64,000 nt of DNA from Desulfosporosinus sp. (GCA_031292055.1 JARLHV010000040.1:1-64000); one strand, 5' to 3'; counted from the stretch's first letter, positions 27,922 to 36,919 are shown. Made by a program: numbers and translations. The notes: generated by a model from the sequence alone, not told the origin.

Positions 27922-28536
27922 ATGATGAATTTGTCAATGACCATCACCTATGAAATAGAAAACTCGTTGTACCTTAACATTACCAACCGCTGTACCAATC
28001 ACTGTACTTTTTGTGTGAGAAACAATTCGGATGGCGTTGTTGATGGACTAAATCTTTGGTTGGAAAGAGAACCTACTATCGATGAAGTTCTTGAAGCTAT
28101 TTCAAATCTGGAGATTTCTAAATATAGGGAATTTGTATTTTGTGGGTATGGGGAGCCGCTGATGCGTACCTCTGATCTGATTGAGATTTGTAAAAAGCTG
28201 AAGGCTACCTACAATATGCCCATCCGTATTAACACAAATGGGCAGGGCAATTTGATTAACGGCTGCGATATCACCCCGTTGTTAGAAGGGCTGGTGGATA
28301 CTATTTCTATTAGCCTGAATGCCAAGGATAAACAAGCGTATCAGGCCTTATGCTTGTCCGATTTTGGAGAAACAGCTTTCGAAGGAATCTTAGATTTCGC
28401 CGCCAAATGCCAAAAATATATTCCTCATGTGGTTTTTTCTGTCGTTGACCTTATATCCAAAGAAGACATTCAAGCATGTAAACAGCTTGCCGAGAGCATA
28501 GGTGTTGATTTCAGAGTAAGACATTTTGCAGTTTGA
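27922..28536 (+). CDS. TatD-linked-type radical SAM protein
   Basis: 204 residues from ATG 27922 (AAGGTG 6 nt upstream). It begins with LYLNITNRC-TNHC-TFC, a normal Cx3Cx2C radical SAM motif, then FCGYGEPLMR and RINTNGQGNLING. This matches the small radical SAM family usually encoded next to or fused with TatD nucleases. No TatD gene is present here; the gene instead closes the transporter operon. Function unknown. A 41-bp decayed copy of its central part lies at 30531-30571. Confidence 0.82.
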   Translation: MMNLSMTITYEIENSLYLNITNRCTNHCTFCVRNNSDGVVDGLNLWLEREPTIDEVLEAISNLEISKYREFVFCGYGEPLMRTSDLIEICKKLKATYNMPIRINTNGQGNLINGCDITPLLEGLVDTISISLNAKDKQAYQALCLSDFGETAFEGILDFAAKCQKYIPHVVFSVVDLISKEDIQACKQLAESIGVDFRVRHFAV

Positions 28537-28585
28537 ACATCCAATAAATTGGAGGAATCTGCGACACATGTCTGTAATACATCGG

Positions 28586-28634
28586 TCTACGACATATCGT
28601 GCAAAGACAGCGCCGTCCGTGGCGCTGTCTTTGT
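28586..28634 (+). repeat. Short hairpin repeat, copy 1 (terminator-like)
   Basis: The sequence TCTACGACATATCGTGCAAA is followed by a hairpin with arms GACAGCGCC and GGCGCTGTC and a TTT tail. It lies ~50 bp after the radical SAM stop and may end the plus-strand operon. A second copy is at 29531-29572. The rest of 28537-28741 shows nothing. Confidence 0.7.
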
Positions 28635-28741
28635 CACGGGGCACGGCACATCGTAGAATAGCACATTCCCAAAATCTGAGAGGATATGAAATTAAAGAAA
28701 CGAGAGCATAAAGAAATGATCCCCATTTTGTAGAGATCATT

Positions 28742-29113
28742 CTAAGACTCATGTGTCAATTCAATTTGATGAACTAGATATTGAAAATCCCATTCATGCA
28801 TCTTGCCAATAAAGTCTTTATCTTTAATAGTTGTTTTAAAGTCTTCTCTAGTTACTTTTAATAATTTAAAGCCCAATCCCCATGATGGCTTTGTCAATCC
28901 AGCTTTTCTCCAATTAGGAATAGGAATTTTATATCGATCGAAATATTTTGGTGGCTCGTTCGGAGATTGAGATGTGGTTGAGACCAAAATCAATAAATTA
29001 TCTTCTTGTTCGCCTACTATAATAACAGGTCTTATTTTAGATTCGCCTAGAATATCCTCGTAATTTACACCAGACCAGAAAATCTCACCTAAAGAAAAAT
29101 CATACTTATTGAT
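28742..29113 (-). CDS. PemK/MazF-like toxin (start codon unusual)
   Basis: Read from 29113 the frame encodes ~123 residues beginning INKYDFSLGEIFWSGVNYED and continuing SKIRPVIIVGEQEDNLLILV, the fold start of PemK/MazF mRNA interferases. The first ordinary start is TTG 28993, which would delete this whole core strand set. The codon where homology places the start is ATC 29113 (or a nearby non-standard codon), 9 nt after GAGGGAG; an in-frame TAG lies just upstream. So either a rare start is used or the toxin gene has been disabled. It follows the antitoxin-like gene with a 1-bp gap. Confidence 0.55.
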   Translation of the reverse strand: MNKYDFSLGEIFWSGVNYEDILGESKIRPVIIVGEQEDNLLILVSTTSQSPNEPPKYFDRYKIPIPNWRKAGLTKPSWGLGFKLLKVTREDFKTTIKDKDFIGKMHEWDFQYLVHQIELTHES

Positions 29114-29114
29114 C

Positions 29115-29273
29115 TCAGTATTCTCCCTCTTCTACGATGTAGCGATGATCTTTATTGTTTTTATCGAACAATAGCTTACCATCTTTAACAATAGGTTTAA
29201 TAGTAATTTCCTCTAATTTTTTAGGGGATAAAGATAAACCTTTGTAGCCTTTTTCCTTGGGAATTGCTTGCAT
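29115..29273 (-). CDS. Small antitoxin-like protein
   Basis: 52 residues from ATG 29273, preceded by GAGGAGGGG; the open frame to 29318 lacks a ribosome site. Sequence MQAIPKEKGYKGLSLSPKKL then a Lys/Asp/Glu-rich tail ending YIVEEGEY. No DNA-binding domain is recognised. Its size and its place directly before a PemK-like gene are the only grounds for calling it an antitoxin. Confidence 0.5.
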   Translation of the reverse strand: MQAIPKEKGYKGLSLSPKKLEEITIKPIVKDGKLLFDKNNKDHRYIVEEGEY

Positions 29274-29530
29274 ATCTTTCCCCTCCTCACTATCCATATT
29301 GTTATCTTTCTTGTACATATCATATCACCTTCTAAATAGCTGTTCAAGAATAGTATGCCCAATTTCACCAATATAGAAGGGAAATATAGTAATATAGAGA
29401 TAAGTTAGTAGAACTTCCCGACAAAATTTTGAATGTATTCCTTACAAGACGGATACTTCAGGTAACAGCGCATTTGCGGAAATTCTGAGTAATATGAATG
29501 TAGTATGCAGAACTTCGCAAATTCACGGAA

Positions 29531-29572
29531 CGTTCTACGACATATCGTACAAATGCCGCGCCATCCTTGGCG
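29531..29572 (+). repeat. Short hairpin repeat, copy 2
   Basis: TTCTACGACATATCGTACAAA followed by GCCGCGCC/GGCGCGG arms around ATCCTT. It matches copy 1 at 28586-28634 in the 5' block, the loop (RTCCKT) and the GCGCC/GGCGC core, while outer stem bases have changed. It lies just upstream of a methyltransferase gene, so the two copies bracket the toxin-antitoxin pair. Confidence 0.65.
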
Positions 29573-29601
29573 CGGAAATAGTATGTTTTTGGAGGGAAAG
29601 T

Positions 29602-30405
29602 ATGCAACCACAAAATATATTTGATAATGAAGTTTTTTTTCAGGGCTATAAAAATCTTCGCGAAAATCCAAATAGCGCAAATATATTAGAAGAAAAACCA
29701 GCAATTTTTAGCCTACTACCAGACTTGACAGGAAAAAAAGTACTGGACTTAGGTTGTGGTTATGGAGAAAACTGCAATCTGTTTTCTAAAATGGGTGCTA
29801 AGAAGGTAGTCGGTATAGATGTTTCTTCAAAAATGCTTGCTATCGCCAATGCTGAAAACAGTGGGGATAATATTTTGTATGAGAATATATGTATGGAAAA
29901 TATTTTCAGTATTAATGAGAAGTTTGATGTAGTTGTTAGCTCTTTGGCAATACACTATATTCATGATTTTAGTAAGTTGGTAAGTAACGTAAACCGATTA
30001 TTGAATGATTATGGTATTTTTGTTTTTTCTCAAGAACATCCGCTTACAACCGCACCGAAAGATGGTGCAAATTGGTTTAAAAATGCTGATGGGAGTATTA
30101 CACACTATAAGTTAACTGATTATGCGATAAATGGAGAACGAACTGTATCGTGGCTAGTGGATGGGATCAGGAAATACCATAGGACTTTTTCTAGTATTAT
30201 CAACGCTTTAATTGATGCTGACTTTACTATAAAAAAAATGCTGGAACCCGTTCCTACAAAGGAAATTATTGCAAGAGATCCTTCCTTTGCAAAAGACCTA
30301 CACAAACCTAACTTCTTAGTGATTAAAGCAGAAAGAAATAACAAAAATATAGAAAAGTTTTCGGCGACAGCACCCACGATAATTACGCAACGTACCATCC
30401 TCTAG
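29602..30405 (+). CDS. Class I SAM-dependent methyltransferase
   Basis: 267 residues from ATG 29602 (GGAGGG upstream); the frame is open from 29494 but that part overlaps the repeat. SAM motif I is KVLDLGCGYGENC, followed by VVGIDVS and the motif II region FDVVVSSLAIHYIHDF. UbiE/COQ5-like small-molecule or tRNA methyltransferase family; substrate unknown. Codon use is distinctly AT-rich compared with the operons on both sides, consistent with acquisition together with the toxin-antitoxin patch. Confidence 0.82.
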   Translation: MQPQNIFDNEVFFQGYKNLRENPNSANILEEKPAIFSLLPDLTGKKVLDLGCGYGENCNLFSKMGAKKVVGIDVSSKMLAIANAENSGDNILYENICMENIFSINEKFDVVVSSLAIHYIHDFSKLVSNVNRLLNDYGIFVFSQEHPLTTAPKDGANWFKNADGSITHYKLTDYAINGERTVSWLVDGIRKYHRTFSSIINALIDADFTIKKMLEPVPTKEIIARDPSFAKDLHKPNFLVIKAERNNKNIEKFSATAPTIITQRTIL

Positions 30406-30530
30406 ATGCCTGGCACATCCGATCATCGCTCTTAACTCTAAAAATATCAGAAACACAAAGTATCCCGGAACCATGACCCTTAACGAAAACGTAGTGCCCA
30501 CCCGCTTCAAAACTGAACCCGTTATTCAAT

Positions 30531-30571
30531 GGCTGCGATATCACCCCATTATTAAAAGGGCTGGTGGATAC
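30531..30571 (+). pseudogene. Decayed fragment of the TatD-linked radical SAM gene
   Basis: 41 bp nearly identical (four or five changes) to 28261-28301 inside the radical SAM gene at 27922-28536 (GGCTGCGATATCACCCC then CTGGTGGATAC). No open frame continues, so it is a relic of a duplication or rearrangement. The remaining 30406-30646 gap holds no other recognisable feature. Confidence 0.65.
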
Positions 30572-30646
30572 CTTGCTGTTTGAAAATAATCTCGGTCGCT
30601 GAAGCGGAGATCTACTGGTCCCTGAGTACTTAGAGTTAGCTTTAGT

Positions 30647-31504
30647 TCATAAACCCTTCTCCCTGGCTAAAAGCTGCTCAGCCCAAGTGGCGGCCCATCC
30701 ACGCAGCTCCTTGATCTCCATAGGAGCTGGCACCTTGGACACCGTGTGCTCGACAATTGTGTTGGCTAAGTTCAGATAAATCTTTGCTTGCTCTGAATCC
30801 GGTGCTGCCTCAATCGTCGTTTTACCTTGCAGTTCACTCGTCGTAACGGTTACGGAACGAGGAACATACCCAACGACCTGAGTCCCCGTGCGCTCAGCAA
30901 AGTCATTGATGATCGCTCTGCTATAATCATCATTAATCGAATTGGCAATCACCCCGCCCAGTAAAGCGCCGCCTGAATTGGAAAATTTCTGTATCCCTTT
31001 AAATAAATTGTTTGAAGCGTAGATCGACATAAAGTCTGCCGAAGATACGGTAAACACGTGCTCAGCAATCCCATCCCGGATCGGCATAGCAAAACCACCG
31101 CAAACCACATCCCCCAGAACATCGTAAAGGACGATATCGAGGTCTAGTTCCTCAAAGACCTTAAGCTGCTTCAAAATCTGAACCGCAGTAATAATTCCCC
31201 GGCCGGCACAACCTACCCCCGGAGCCGGCCCTCCGGCTTCTACACAATATACCCCTTGAAAGCCTTGAAAGATCACTTCTTCCTTTTGGACGGTATTCTT
31301 TTCCCGCAGTGTGTCCAGTACGGTTGGCATATAATTTCCATCCCGCAGCGTGTTCGTAGAGTCACTTTTCGGATCACAACCAAATTGCATCACCTTATAA
31401 CCGGCCTTAGCCAGCGCGGCACTAATATTGGAAGTGGTCGTCGATTTGCCGATACCACCTTTACCATAAATAGCGATTTGTTTAATTTTTTTCTTTGTCA
31501 CCAT
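30647..31504 (-). CDS. NifH-like reductase, nitrogenase-like set 2
   Basis: 285 residues from ATG 31504 (GAGGAGA upstream); the frame is open to 31735 but that part overlaps the NifK-like gene. P-loop GKGGIGKS at 14-21, cluster cysteines C99 (GVGCAGRG) and C135 ([12 protein letters not shown]). Its length is close to genuine NifH and it carries a C-terminal extension (KELRGWAATWAEQLLAREKG) absent in set 1. Last gene of the operon; expected to transfer electrons to the NifD/NifK-like pair upstream. Confidence 0.92.
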   Translation of the reverse strand: MVTKKKIKQIAIYGKGGIGKSTTTSNISAALAKAGYKVMQFGCDPKSDSTNTLRDGNYMPTVLDTLREKNTVQKEEVIFQGFQGVYCVEAGGPAPGVGCAGRGIITAVQILKQLKVFEELDLDIVLYDVLGDVVCGGFAMPIRDGIAEHVFTVSSADFMSIYASNNLFKGIQKFSNSGGALLGGVIANSINDDYSRAIINDFAERTGTQVVGYVPRSVTVTTSELQGKTTIEAAPDSEQAKIYLNLANTIVEHTVSKVPAPMEIKELRGWAATWAEQLLAREKGL

Positions 31505-31538
31505 CGTTCTCCTCTGAATTTCATAATTTTTGTAATAT

Positions 31539-32897
31539 TCAAAGCATAAAGCTAAGCTCCTCTGCGGCACGATCCCGATCCGCGCGGTCCAGGATCGCAT
31601 TAAGCAGCATTTCCAGAATGCGCAGCGCTCCCCTGTAGCCGACAATCGGGAAATACGGGTGAATAAACCTGTCGGTAATAGGGAAACCCATACGCACAAA
31701 GGGTATGTCGAGTCTGCGCGCCAAATGCTTGCCATGAACCTCTCCGATCAGCACATCGACCGTTTCGTTGTTAAGATATTGTTCAAGTTCAAAGAGATCT
31801 GTATTGCTTTGCACTACTCCCTTCGTCTCATAGCGCCTGAATATTTCCTGAAGCCGGTCATCAAGTTCTCCGGAAGCGGGACCTGTAAAGACAAACGCCG
31901 GCGCCATTCCAATGCCCGCTAAAAACTCACAGAGTGGAACTGCAATATCCGGATCGCAAAAGACGGCGGCCCTTTTTTTATAAAGCAAGGGATGGCAATT
32001 CATGACGGTTTCTACAAGCTGCGCCCGCTGGCGTTTAAGCTCTACTAAAGGAGCGCTGCCAAAAAAAAGCTGCAGCTGACGGATATACCGGTCTGTCGCT
32101 TCGATTCCGATCGGCAGATCGAGAGTGGCAAACGGTATATCGCATTTTTCCGAAAGTGCCGCGGCCGGCGCTCCGGCAGCCTCTGCCCCCAGCGCCAGGA
32201 CTAATTCGCATGACCCTGCCGCAATAATTTCACTGAGCGGAGTTCCTCCTGGGGAATACTCGTCCTGCTTTTCAGGGGTCGCTGCATCAAAGACATCGCT
32301 GATATCCGGACAAACAGTGAACTCTCCGTTAAATGAAGCGGCGATTTCTTTAATCTCCCGGATATCGCTGGGGTTGACCAGTCCCGGTATGATGAAACAC
32401 TTTTTCCTTTTAAGCTCCGATCTAACCGCAAGCTGGTCGAGCAGTGCTTCAACCATGTTGGCATAACCAGTAAGATGCGAGCCGAGATAACTTGGTGTCT
32501 GGGCACTAACCAGATATTTTCCGGTGGGCAACTCTATCTCGCTTAAGATTGCTGACACATGATCCCCGATCGTTTCACTTAGACAAGTCGAATGAACGGC
32601 AATGATCTGCGGCTTGTAGATGTCAAAAATAGTTTTAACAGCGGCTTTAAGATTTTCTTCGCCCCCGAAAATCGCGGCGTTTTCTTTGAGCATGCTAGAG
32701 GTGACGCGAATCGTCTTTTGAAAGTGTTTGCTGATCAGAATCTTATGATAACGGCAGCAGCCGGATGAGCCGTGACTGTGCGGCATACAGGCCTGCACAC
32801 CCAAAGCTGCATAGATGGCCCCGATCGGCTGGCACATTCTGAGGGGATCAATATGTAGGGCCTGTCTTGTATTCCCTGCTTTATCTATTTCTAGCAT
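31539..32897 (-). CDS. NifK-like subunit, nitrogenase-like set 2
   Basis: 452 residues, ATG 32897 overlapping the NifD-like stop by 7 bp. It is strongly NifK-like: INPAKxCQP-type start as IDPLRMCQPIGA, then HGSSGCCRYH and AVHSTCLSETIGDH. All three beta-side P-cluster cysteines are present (C22, C47, C105). Later blocks PSYLGSHLTGY and RMGFPITDRFIHPYFPIVGY match NifK end to end. It lacks the ~60-residue N-terminal extension of some NifKs. Predicted beta subunit carrying half a P-type cluster; substrate unknown. Confidence 0.9.
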   Translation of the reverse strand: MLEIDKAGNTRQALHIDPLRMCQPIGAIYAALGVQACMPHSHGSSGCCRYHKILISKHFQKTIRVTSSMLKENAAIFGGEENLKAAVKTIFDIYKPQIIAVHSTCLSETIGDHVSAILSEIELPTGKYLVSAQTPSYLGSHLTGYANMVEALLDQLAVRSELKRKKCFIIPGLVNPSDIREIKEIAASFNGEFTVCPDISDVFDAATPEKQDEYSPGGTPLSEIIAAGSCELVLALGAEAAGAPAAALSEKCDIPFATLDLPIGIEATDRYIRQLQLFFGSAPLVELKRQRAQLVETVMNCHPLLYKKRAAVFCDPDIAVPLCEFLAGIGMAPAFVFTGPASGELDDRLQEIFRRYETKGVVQSNTDLFELEQYLNNETVDVLIGEVHGKHLARRLDIPFVRMGFPITDRFIHPYFPIVGYRGALRILEMLLNAILDRADRDRAAEELSFML

Positions 32898-34345
32898 AGC
32901 AGCTCACCTGCCGTTATATCTCTTTCCCACTCAGGAACATCAGTTTCCCAATGAGAAATAAAAATACTCATCTCCAGATCCTGGGCAAACTGGAGAAATC
33001 CTTGGACCCCGGCATACTGTACGCCGCGCTCTTCAGAGTTGAAGGTTCTTGACTTGATACATTTTTCATCGTATTCAAACTGCTGAGTAATTCCGGAAAA
33101 ACAAAGATCAGGCCCAAGCAGCTCTAAAAACTCTCTAACCTGACTGCGCGAAAGGAGAAACGTAAGTGACCGATCATTTTCCTGTTGAGGACTCAGCTCA
33201 TTAAACAGAACGTATTCCTCCCAACGTTTCGATAGTTGGCGCGGGAACGTACCTAAAAACCCCTCATCTGTTACTTCGTTCCTGGCATAATCCTGGCTGA
33301 TCAAGATTACTTCCACTCCCAAATCGACAAGCATAGCCAGAAAGTGGTCGCTTTTAAAGCAGTCTTCAAACAAGGCTGCCGTCAGACCGACAAAACGCTC
33401 TTGATAAGCTAAAAGCTGCGGCATCAATCCCTTGACGGTATCCTTGATTGCGGCTTCTGTTCTCTCTTTCAGAGCCTGGTCCCCAAAATAATCCGCCATA
33501 TCTCGCAGAGAGCCTATGATATTTGAAAGTCCTGTAAAATCGACTTTTATCCAACCAATACCGTACTTCTCTTCAATAGACTGCACAACGTCGTCAATCG
33601 CTTTATCACTTCCAACTATCGTCAGCGCTGCCGTATGGCCTGAGCGGAGCTCTTCGATAGTCGTAACTCCCATCAAGGCGGATACAACATGATAGCCGAT
33701 CTGTTCGAAGAGTGCATCGATCTCCTGTTTATTTTTCCCGGTATAGAATTCCCCCACAATATTGATGGAGAATTCCTCTGCGGCTCTGCTTTTTGAACCA
33801 AAAATCTCGTCGACAATTTTCAGGTCAGCCACCTTATACCCTGGGACATTTTTAAATCCTTCACACGCTAAAGGGATCACGGTTATCCCAAATTTCTTTT
33901 CCGCCAACTGGGCGATTTTGTCAATATCATCTCCGATCAGTCCAACCGGACAAGTCGCGCAAATAGCAATCGCTGGCGGCTGAAAAAGGGCCACCGCTTC
34001 TTCAATCGCCAGGGCGAGCTTTTGCTCGCCGCCAAAAATCACATCATTTTCTGTCATAGCAGTAGAAAAACTGCGGCTCGCAAACAGACTACCCTGCCTG
34101 CCTACCTCTTGAGCACGGCTGTTATCCCAAGAAAAATATGCGCAGCCGACCGGACCGTGGGTGATGACAAGCACGTCCGAGATTGGTGACATAGCGAGCC
34201 CTCGGCAGGCCATATAACAACAGCCGCCACCATAGAAAACCCCTGGTATTGGCAGAAGTCTTTTGTTGTCATTCTTGGGGATCGAATTTAGACTCAGGCC
34301 CTCGATCAGCGTTTGCTGGTGCTGTTCTTGTCTACCGTTGTTCAA
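32891..34345 (-). CDS. NifD/NifE-like subunit, nitrogenase-like set 2
   Basis: 484 residues from TTG 34345 with AGGAAG 9 nt upstream; no ATG or GTG fits better. Alpha-type component 1: GGGCCYMACRG (C42), THGPVGCAYFSWDN (C68) and ATCPVGLIGDDI (C132) give all three alpha-side P-cluster ligands. By hand alignment to Azotobacter NifD, Cys275 corresponds to S246, His442 to N436, and the Gln191/His195 segment to VPGYKVAD, so FeMo-cofactor ligation and the N2-reducing residues are lost. The SWDN element resembles NifE. It is therefore not a nitrogenase, but a P-cluster-bearing reductase or scaffold with another active site. Confidence 0.88.
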   Translation of the reverse strand: MNNGRQEQHQQTLIEGLSLNSIPKNDNKRLLPIPGVFYGGGCCYMACRGLAMSPISDVLVITHGPVGCAYFSWDNSRAQEVGRQGSLFASRSFSTAMTENDVIFGGEQKLALAIEEAVALFQPPAIAICATCPVGLIGDDIDKIAQLAEKKFGITVIPLACEGFKNVPGYKVADLKIVDEIFGSKSRAAEEFSINIVGEFYTGKNKQEIDALFEQIGYHVVSALMGVTTIEELRSGHTAALTIVGSDKAIDDVVQSIEEKYGIGWIKVDFTGLSNIIGSLRDMADYFGDQALKERTEAAIKDTVKGLMPQLLAYQERFVGLTAALFEDCFKSDHFLAMLVDLGVEVILISQDYARNEVTDEGFLGTFPRQLSKRWEEYVLFNELSPQQENDRSLTFLLSRSQVREFLELLGPDLCFSGITQQFEYDEKCIKSRTFNSEERGVQYAGVQGFLQFAQDLEMSIFISHWETDVPEWERDITAGELLC

Positions 34346-34374
34346 AGCAAACCGCTTCCTTTCCAGAAACAGAA

Positions 34375-34998
34375 CTAGGCTGTTTTTTCCATCATGATCC
34401 AGACACCCCGGTCATCATTAATAATTTCCGCCGATATTCCAAGTTCCTTTAAAAAGTCCGCATAGTCTTCCGCTCCAAATCCATTGGTGGCATCGATCAC
34501 GCACTGCGGCCACTCCGGATGCGAAACCTTCATCTCGGCAGTGATTTTCGCTCTCAGTTCGGCGCTACCGAAACCCTTGCCGACATACGTCATTCCGTTC
34601 GGAGCAAGCACTCGGTAAATTTCCGCAAAGGCTTGCTTCATCTCGTCTCTGTCTCCCCAAAAACCGATCGAACCTCGACTTATGATCAGATCAAAGCCGT
34701 TATCCGGCAGATTTATTTTTCTCACGTCGCTAACGAGCGTAGAGGTTCTACCCTCAAGCGACCAATCCTTAATTCGGTTGTTGGCGATTTGTAGGGCATC
34801 TTCTTTTACATCCATGAGAGTAATGTGCATATCACTTGCTTTAGCAACACTAAGTCCGAGGTGTCCTCCACCGCTGCCCACGTCAAGACAAGCGCCGTTT
34901 TTCCGCCCCAGGATTCTGAGTGCATCCTGGGCGATAACTTCATAAATTGGAAAAAATATTTCATTGGCGATTTTGTCAAAGTCTTCTCGGCTCCTCAT
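34375..34998 (-). CDS. Class I SAM-dependent methyltransferase
   Basis: 207 residues, ATG 34998 behind AAGGAGG. Motif I ACLDVGSGGGHLGLSVA, acidic LMDVKEDAL and FDLIISRGSIGFW. A small UbiE-like methyltransferase with no extra domains. It is embedded between the set F ATPase (20 bp) and the NifD-like gene (30 bp), so its substrate is likely the compound handled by this operon (inference). It is unrelated beyond the fold to the O-methyltransferase-like gene at 14909-15934. Confidence 0.87.
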   Translation of the reverse strand: MRSREDFDKIANEIFFPIYEVIAQDALRILGRKNGACLDVGSGGGHLGLSVAKASDMHITLMDVKEDALQIANNRIKDWSLEGRTSTLVSDVRKINLPDNGFDLIISRGSIGFWGDRDEMKQAFAEIYRVLAPNGMTYVGKGFGSAELRAKITAEMKVSHPEWPQCVIDATNGFGAEDYADFLKELGISAEIINDDRGVWIMMEKTA

Positions 34999-35018
34999 AA
35001 TATCCTCCTTAAAATACC

Positions 35019-35804
35019 TTAGTTAGCCAACGGAACACAGCTTCTAATATTAACTCCCCGATCGTCGGCTAGTTTTGCTATTTTGACATTGATTCCATAC
35101 GTATCTCTCATATTTGCTTCGGTTATGAGCTCATCCGTCGTTCCGACCTCAAAACCGTTTTTGTTGAGCAAGGCCACTTTTGAAGAACAAAGAAAGGCAT
35201 GATTAGGAAAATGGGAGGTCATCACAACTCCAATTCCTTCATCGGACAGCTTTTTTATTTCCAGTAGAACTCTCACTTGATTGCCGTAATCGAGGTTAGA
35301 GGTGGGTTCGTCCAGAATAAGTAGCTGGGGTTTTTGCGTAATCGCGCGAGCAATCAGCACCATCTGTCGTTCGCCGCCACTTATCTCGGTATAGATCATA
35401 TTTTTTAAAAAAGAGATGCTCAACGTTTCCAGAGATTCTTCGGCGATCTTGATGTCGTCCCGGGAAGGAGATGAAAATAAACCCAGATGTGCCATTCGCC
35501 CCATTAAAATAACATCCAGGACAGTATAAGGAAAAGGCGGAGTATGCGCCTGGGGGACGTAGCCGATTGCCTTGGCGAGACGCGGCTTAGACCATTTTCT
35601 AATATTTTCCCCATCAAGCGTTATTTCACCGCCTTTGACGTCTATAAAGCCTAATATGGATTTAAATAACGTTGTTTTCCCTACTCCGTTGGGACCCAAC
35701 AAACAAAAGAATTCTCCGGAGGCGACCTTGAAGGAGATATTCCGCAACACAGTCCTTTTTGCATAACCGAACGAGGCGTCTTTGATTTCCAAGATCATGT
35801 CCAC
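35019..35804 (-). CDS. FecE/BtuD-type ABC transporter ATPase (set F)
   Basis: 261 residues from GTG 35804 (GGGGAGG 5 nt ahead); ATG 35798 two codons later is an alternative. Walker A GPNGVGKTT, signature ISGGERQ, Walker B LLILDEPTSNLD and H-loop TSHFPNH. Overlaps the end of the permease gene. Importer core coupled to nitrogenase-like set 2. Confidence 0.92.
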   Translation of the reverse strand: MDMILEIKDASFGYAKRTVLRNISFKVASGEFFCLLGPNGVGKTTLFKSILGFIDVKGGEITLDGENIRKWSKPRLAKAIGYVPQAHTPPFPYTVLDVILMGRMAHLGLFSSPSRDDIKIAEESLETLSISFLKNMIYTEISGGERQMVLIARAITQKPQLLILDEPTSNLDYGNQVRVLLEIKKLSDEGIGVVMTSHFPNHAFLCSSKVALLNKNGFEVGTTDELITEANMRDTYGINVKIAKLADDRGVNIRSCVPLAN

Positions 35805-36883
35805 GAATTCCTCCCCTTGACTAACAGGTAGATAAAAAACGGAGCTCCGACTATGGCCGTTAGGATACTTAGGGGTATCTCTACTGTGAAAAAAGTACGG
35901 GAAATATCGTCAATCAGCAGAAGATAAGCTCCGCCGAGCAAAATCGAGGCCGGCAGCATATACTTTAAATTTGGGCCAACGAGCATCCTCGCCAGGTGGG
36001 GGATAACCAGACCTACCCACCCGATCATCCCTCCTGCCGCCACCGAGGAGGCCGTAAGCAGTGTGGCGCAGATTATGTAAATAAAGCGGATCTTTTTAGT
36101 GTCTACCCCCAGAGCCTGCGCCTCTTCCTCTCCGAAAGCGAGGGCATTGAGCTTATACCTAAGCAACAGAATGGGAACGATACCAATTACAAAGGGAACC
36201 AGCATTAACATGACGTTTTTAGCCGTAATAGAAGTAAGCCCGCCCATCAGCCAATAGGCAATTTCCGGCAGTTTGTTGTTTGGGTCGGCTGTATATTTAG
36301 CAAGCGAAATAAAAGCAGAAAACAGGCTGCTCACAACCATACCGGTTAAGACCAGAATCAAGACGGAATTGTTGGACTTTCCGATCAAACGGCTGACCAA
36401 ATAAGTCAGCATAACAGCAATGATTCCGCACGCAAAGGCTGCCAGTTGAATGGTTATTGCACCAGCCGACATCAGAATGGCCATCGCCGCCCCAAAGCCG
36501 GCACCCGCAGAAGCCCCGAGGATATCGGGGGATACCATGGGATTGCGGAAAAGCCCCTGATAGGCAGCTCCCGAGGCCGAAAGCGCGGCACCAATAATCA
36601 GCGCAACAATAATTCTCGGTATCCGAATATTAAACAGGACGGTTTCAGTCGTATCCGACCAGGTGGCCGGAAGCCCCAACATCTTTCTGAAGAAAACCGT
36701 CATTAACTCCGGCAAAGGAACCGCAAAACGACCGACAGTAAAAGACCAGAGAAATACGACGATTAAGACAATGAATAAAATCACAAGCACCAGCCCGCTC
36801 TTTCTGACCCTGGCCTTCGGACGAGCATCCGCAGCTACGTCATTATTCTTTATCCCCTTATCGTTTACAGCTTTCGGAGTCAT
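35795..36883 (-). CDS. FecCD/BtuC-type ABC transporter permease (set F)
   Basis: 362 residues from ATG 36883 (AAGGAGGAG upstream). Polar N-terminal ~30 residues rich in Lys/Arg, then about ten helices. Family blocks RIPRIIVALIIGAALSASGA, FRNPMVSPDILGASAGAG and MIGWVGLVIPHLARMLVG. Closest in look to the set B permease, with a similar long N-terminus and LPATWSDTTETVLF versus LPQTWTDAAEIALF in the first outer loop. Confidence 0.92.
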   Translation of the reverse strand: MTPKAVNDKGIKNNDVAADARPKARVRKSGLVLVILFIVLIVVFLWSFTVGRFAVPLPELMTVFFRKMLGLPATWSDTTETVLFNIRIPRIIVALIIGAALSASGAAYQGLFRNPMVSPDILGASAGAGFGAAMAILMSAGAITIQLAAFACGIIAVMLTYLVSRLIGKSNNSVLILVLTGMVVSSLFSAFISLAKYTADPNNKLPEIAYWLMGGLTSITAKNVMLMLVPFVIGIVPILLLRYKLNALAFGEEEAQALGVDTKKIRFIYIICATLLTASSVAAGGMIGWVGLVIPHLARMLVGPNLKYMLPASILLGGAYLLLIDDISRTFFTVEIPLSILTAIVGAPFFIYLLVKGRNSWT

Positions 36884-36919
36884 CAGACACTCCTCCTTAA
36901 CCATTTTGAACTGCTCTAT

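Noticed and set aside
28742..29318. Insertion sequence carrying the toxin-antitoxin pair
   Set aside because: No transposase frame and no terminal inverted repeats; only two short hairpin repeats in direct orientation.
17313..34345. Genuine nitrogen-fixation (nif) operons
   Set aside because: Component 1 homologues lack the FeMo-cofactor ligands, set 1 subunits are too short, and no nifB, nifE/N pair or nifV is present.
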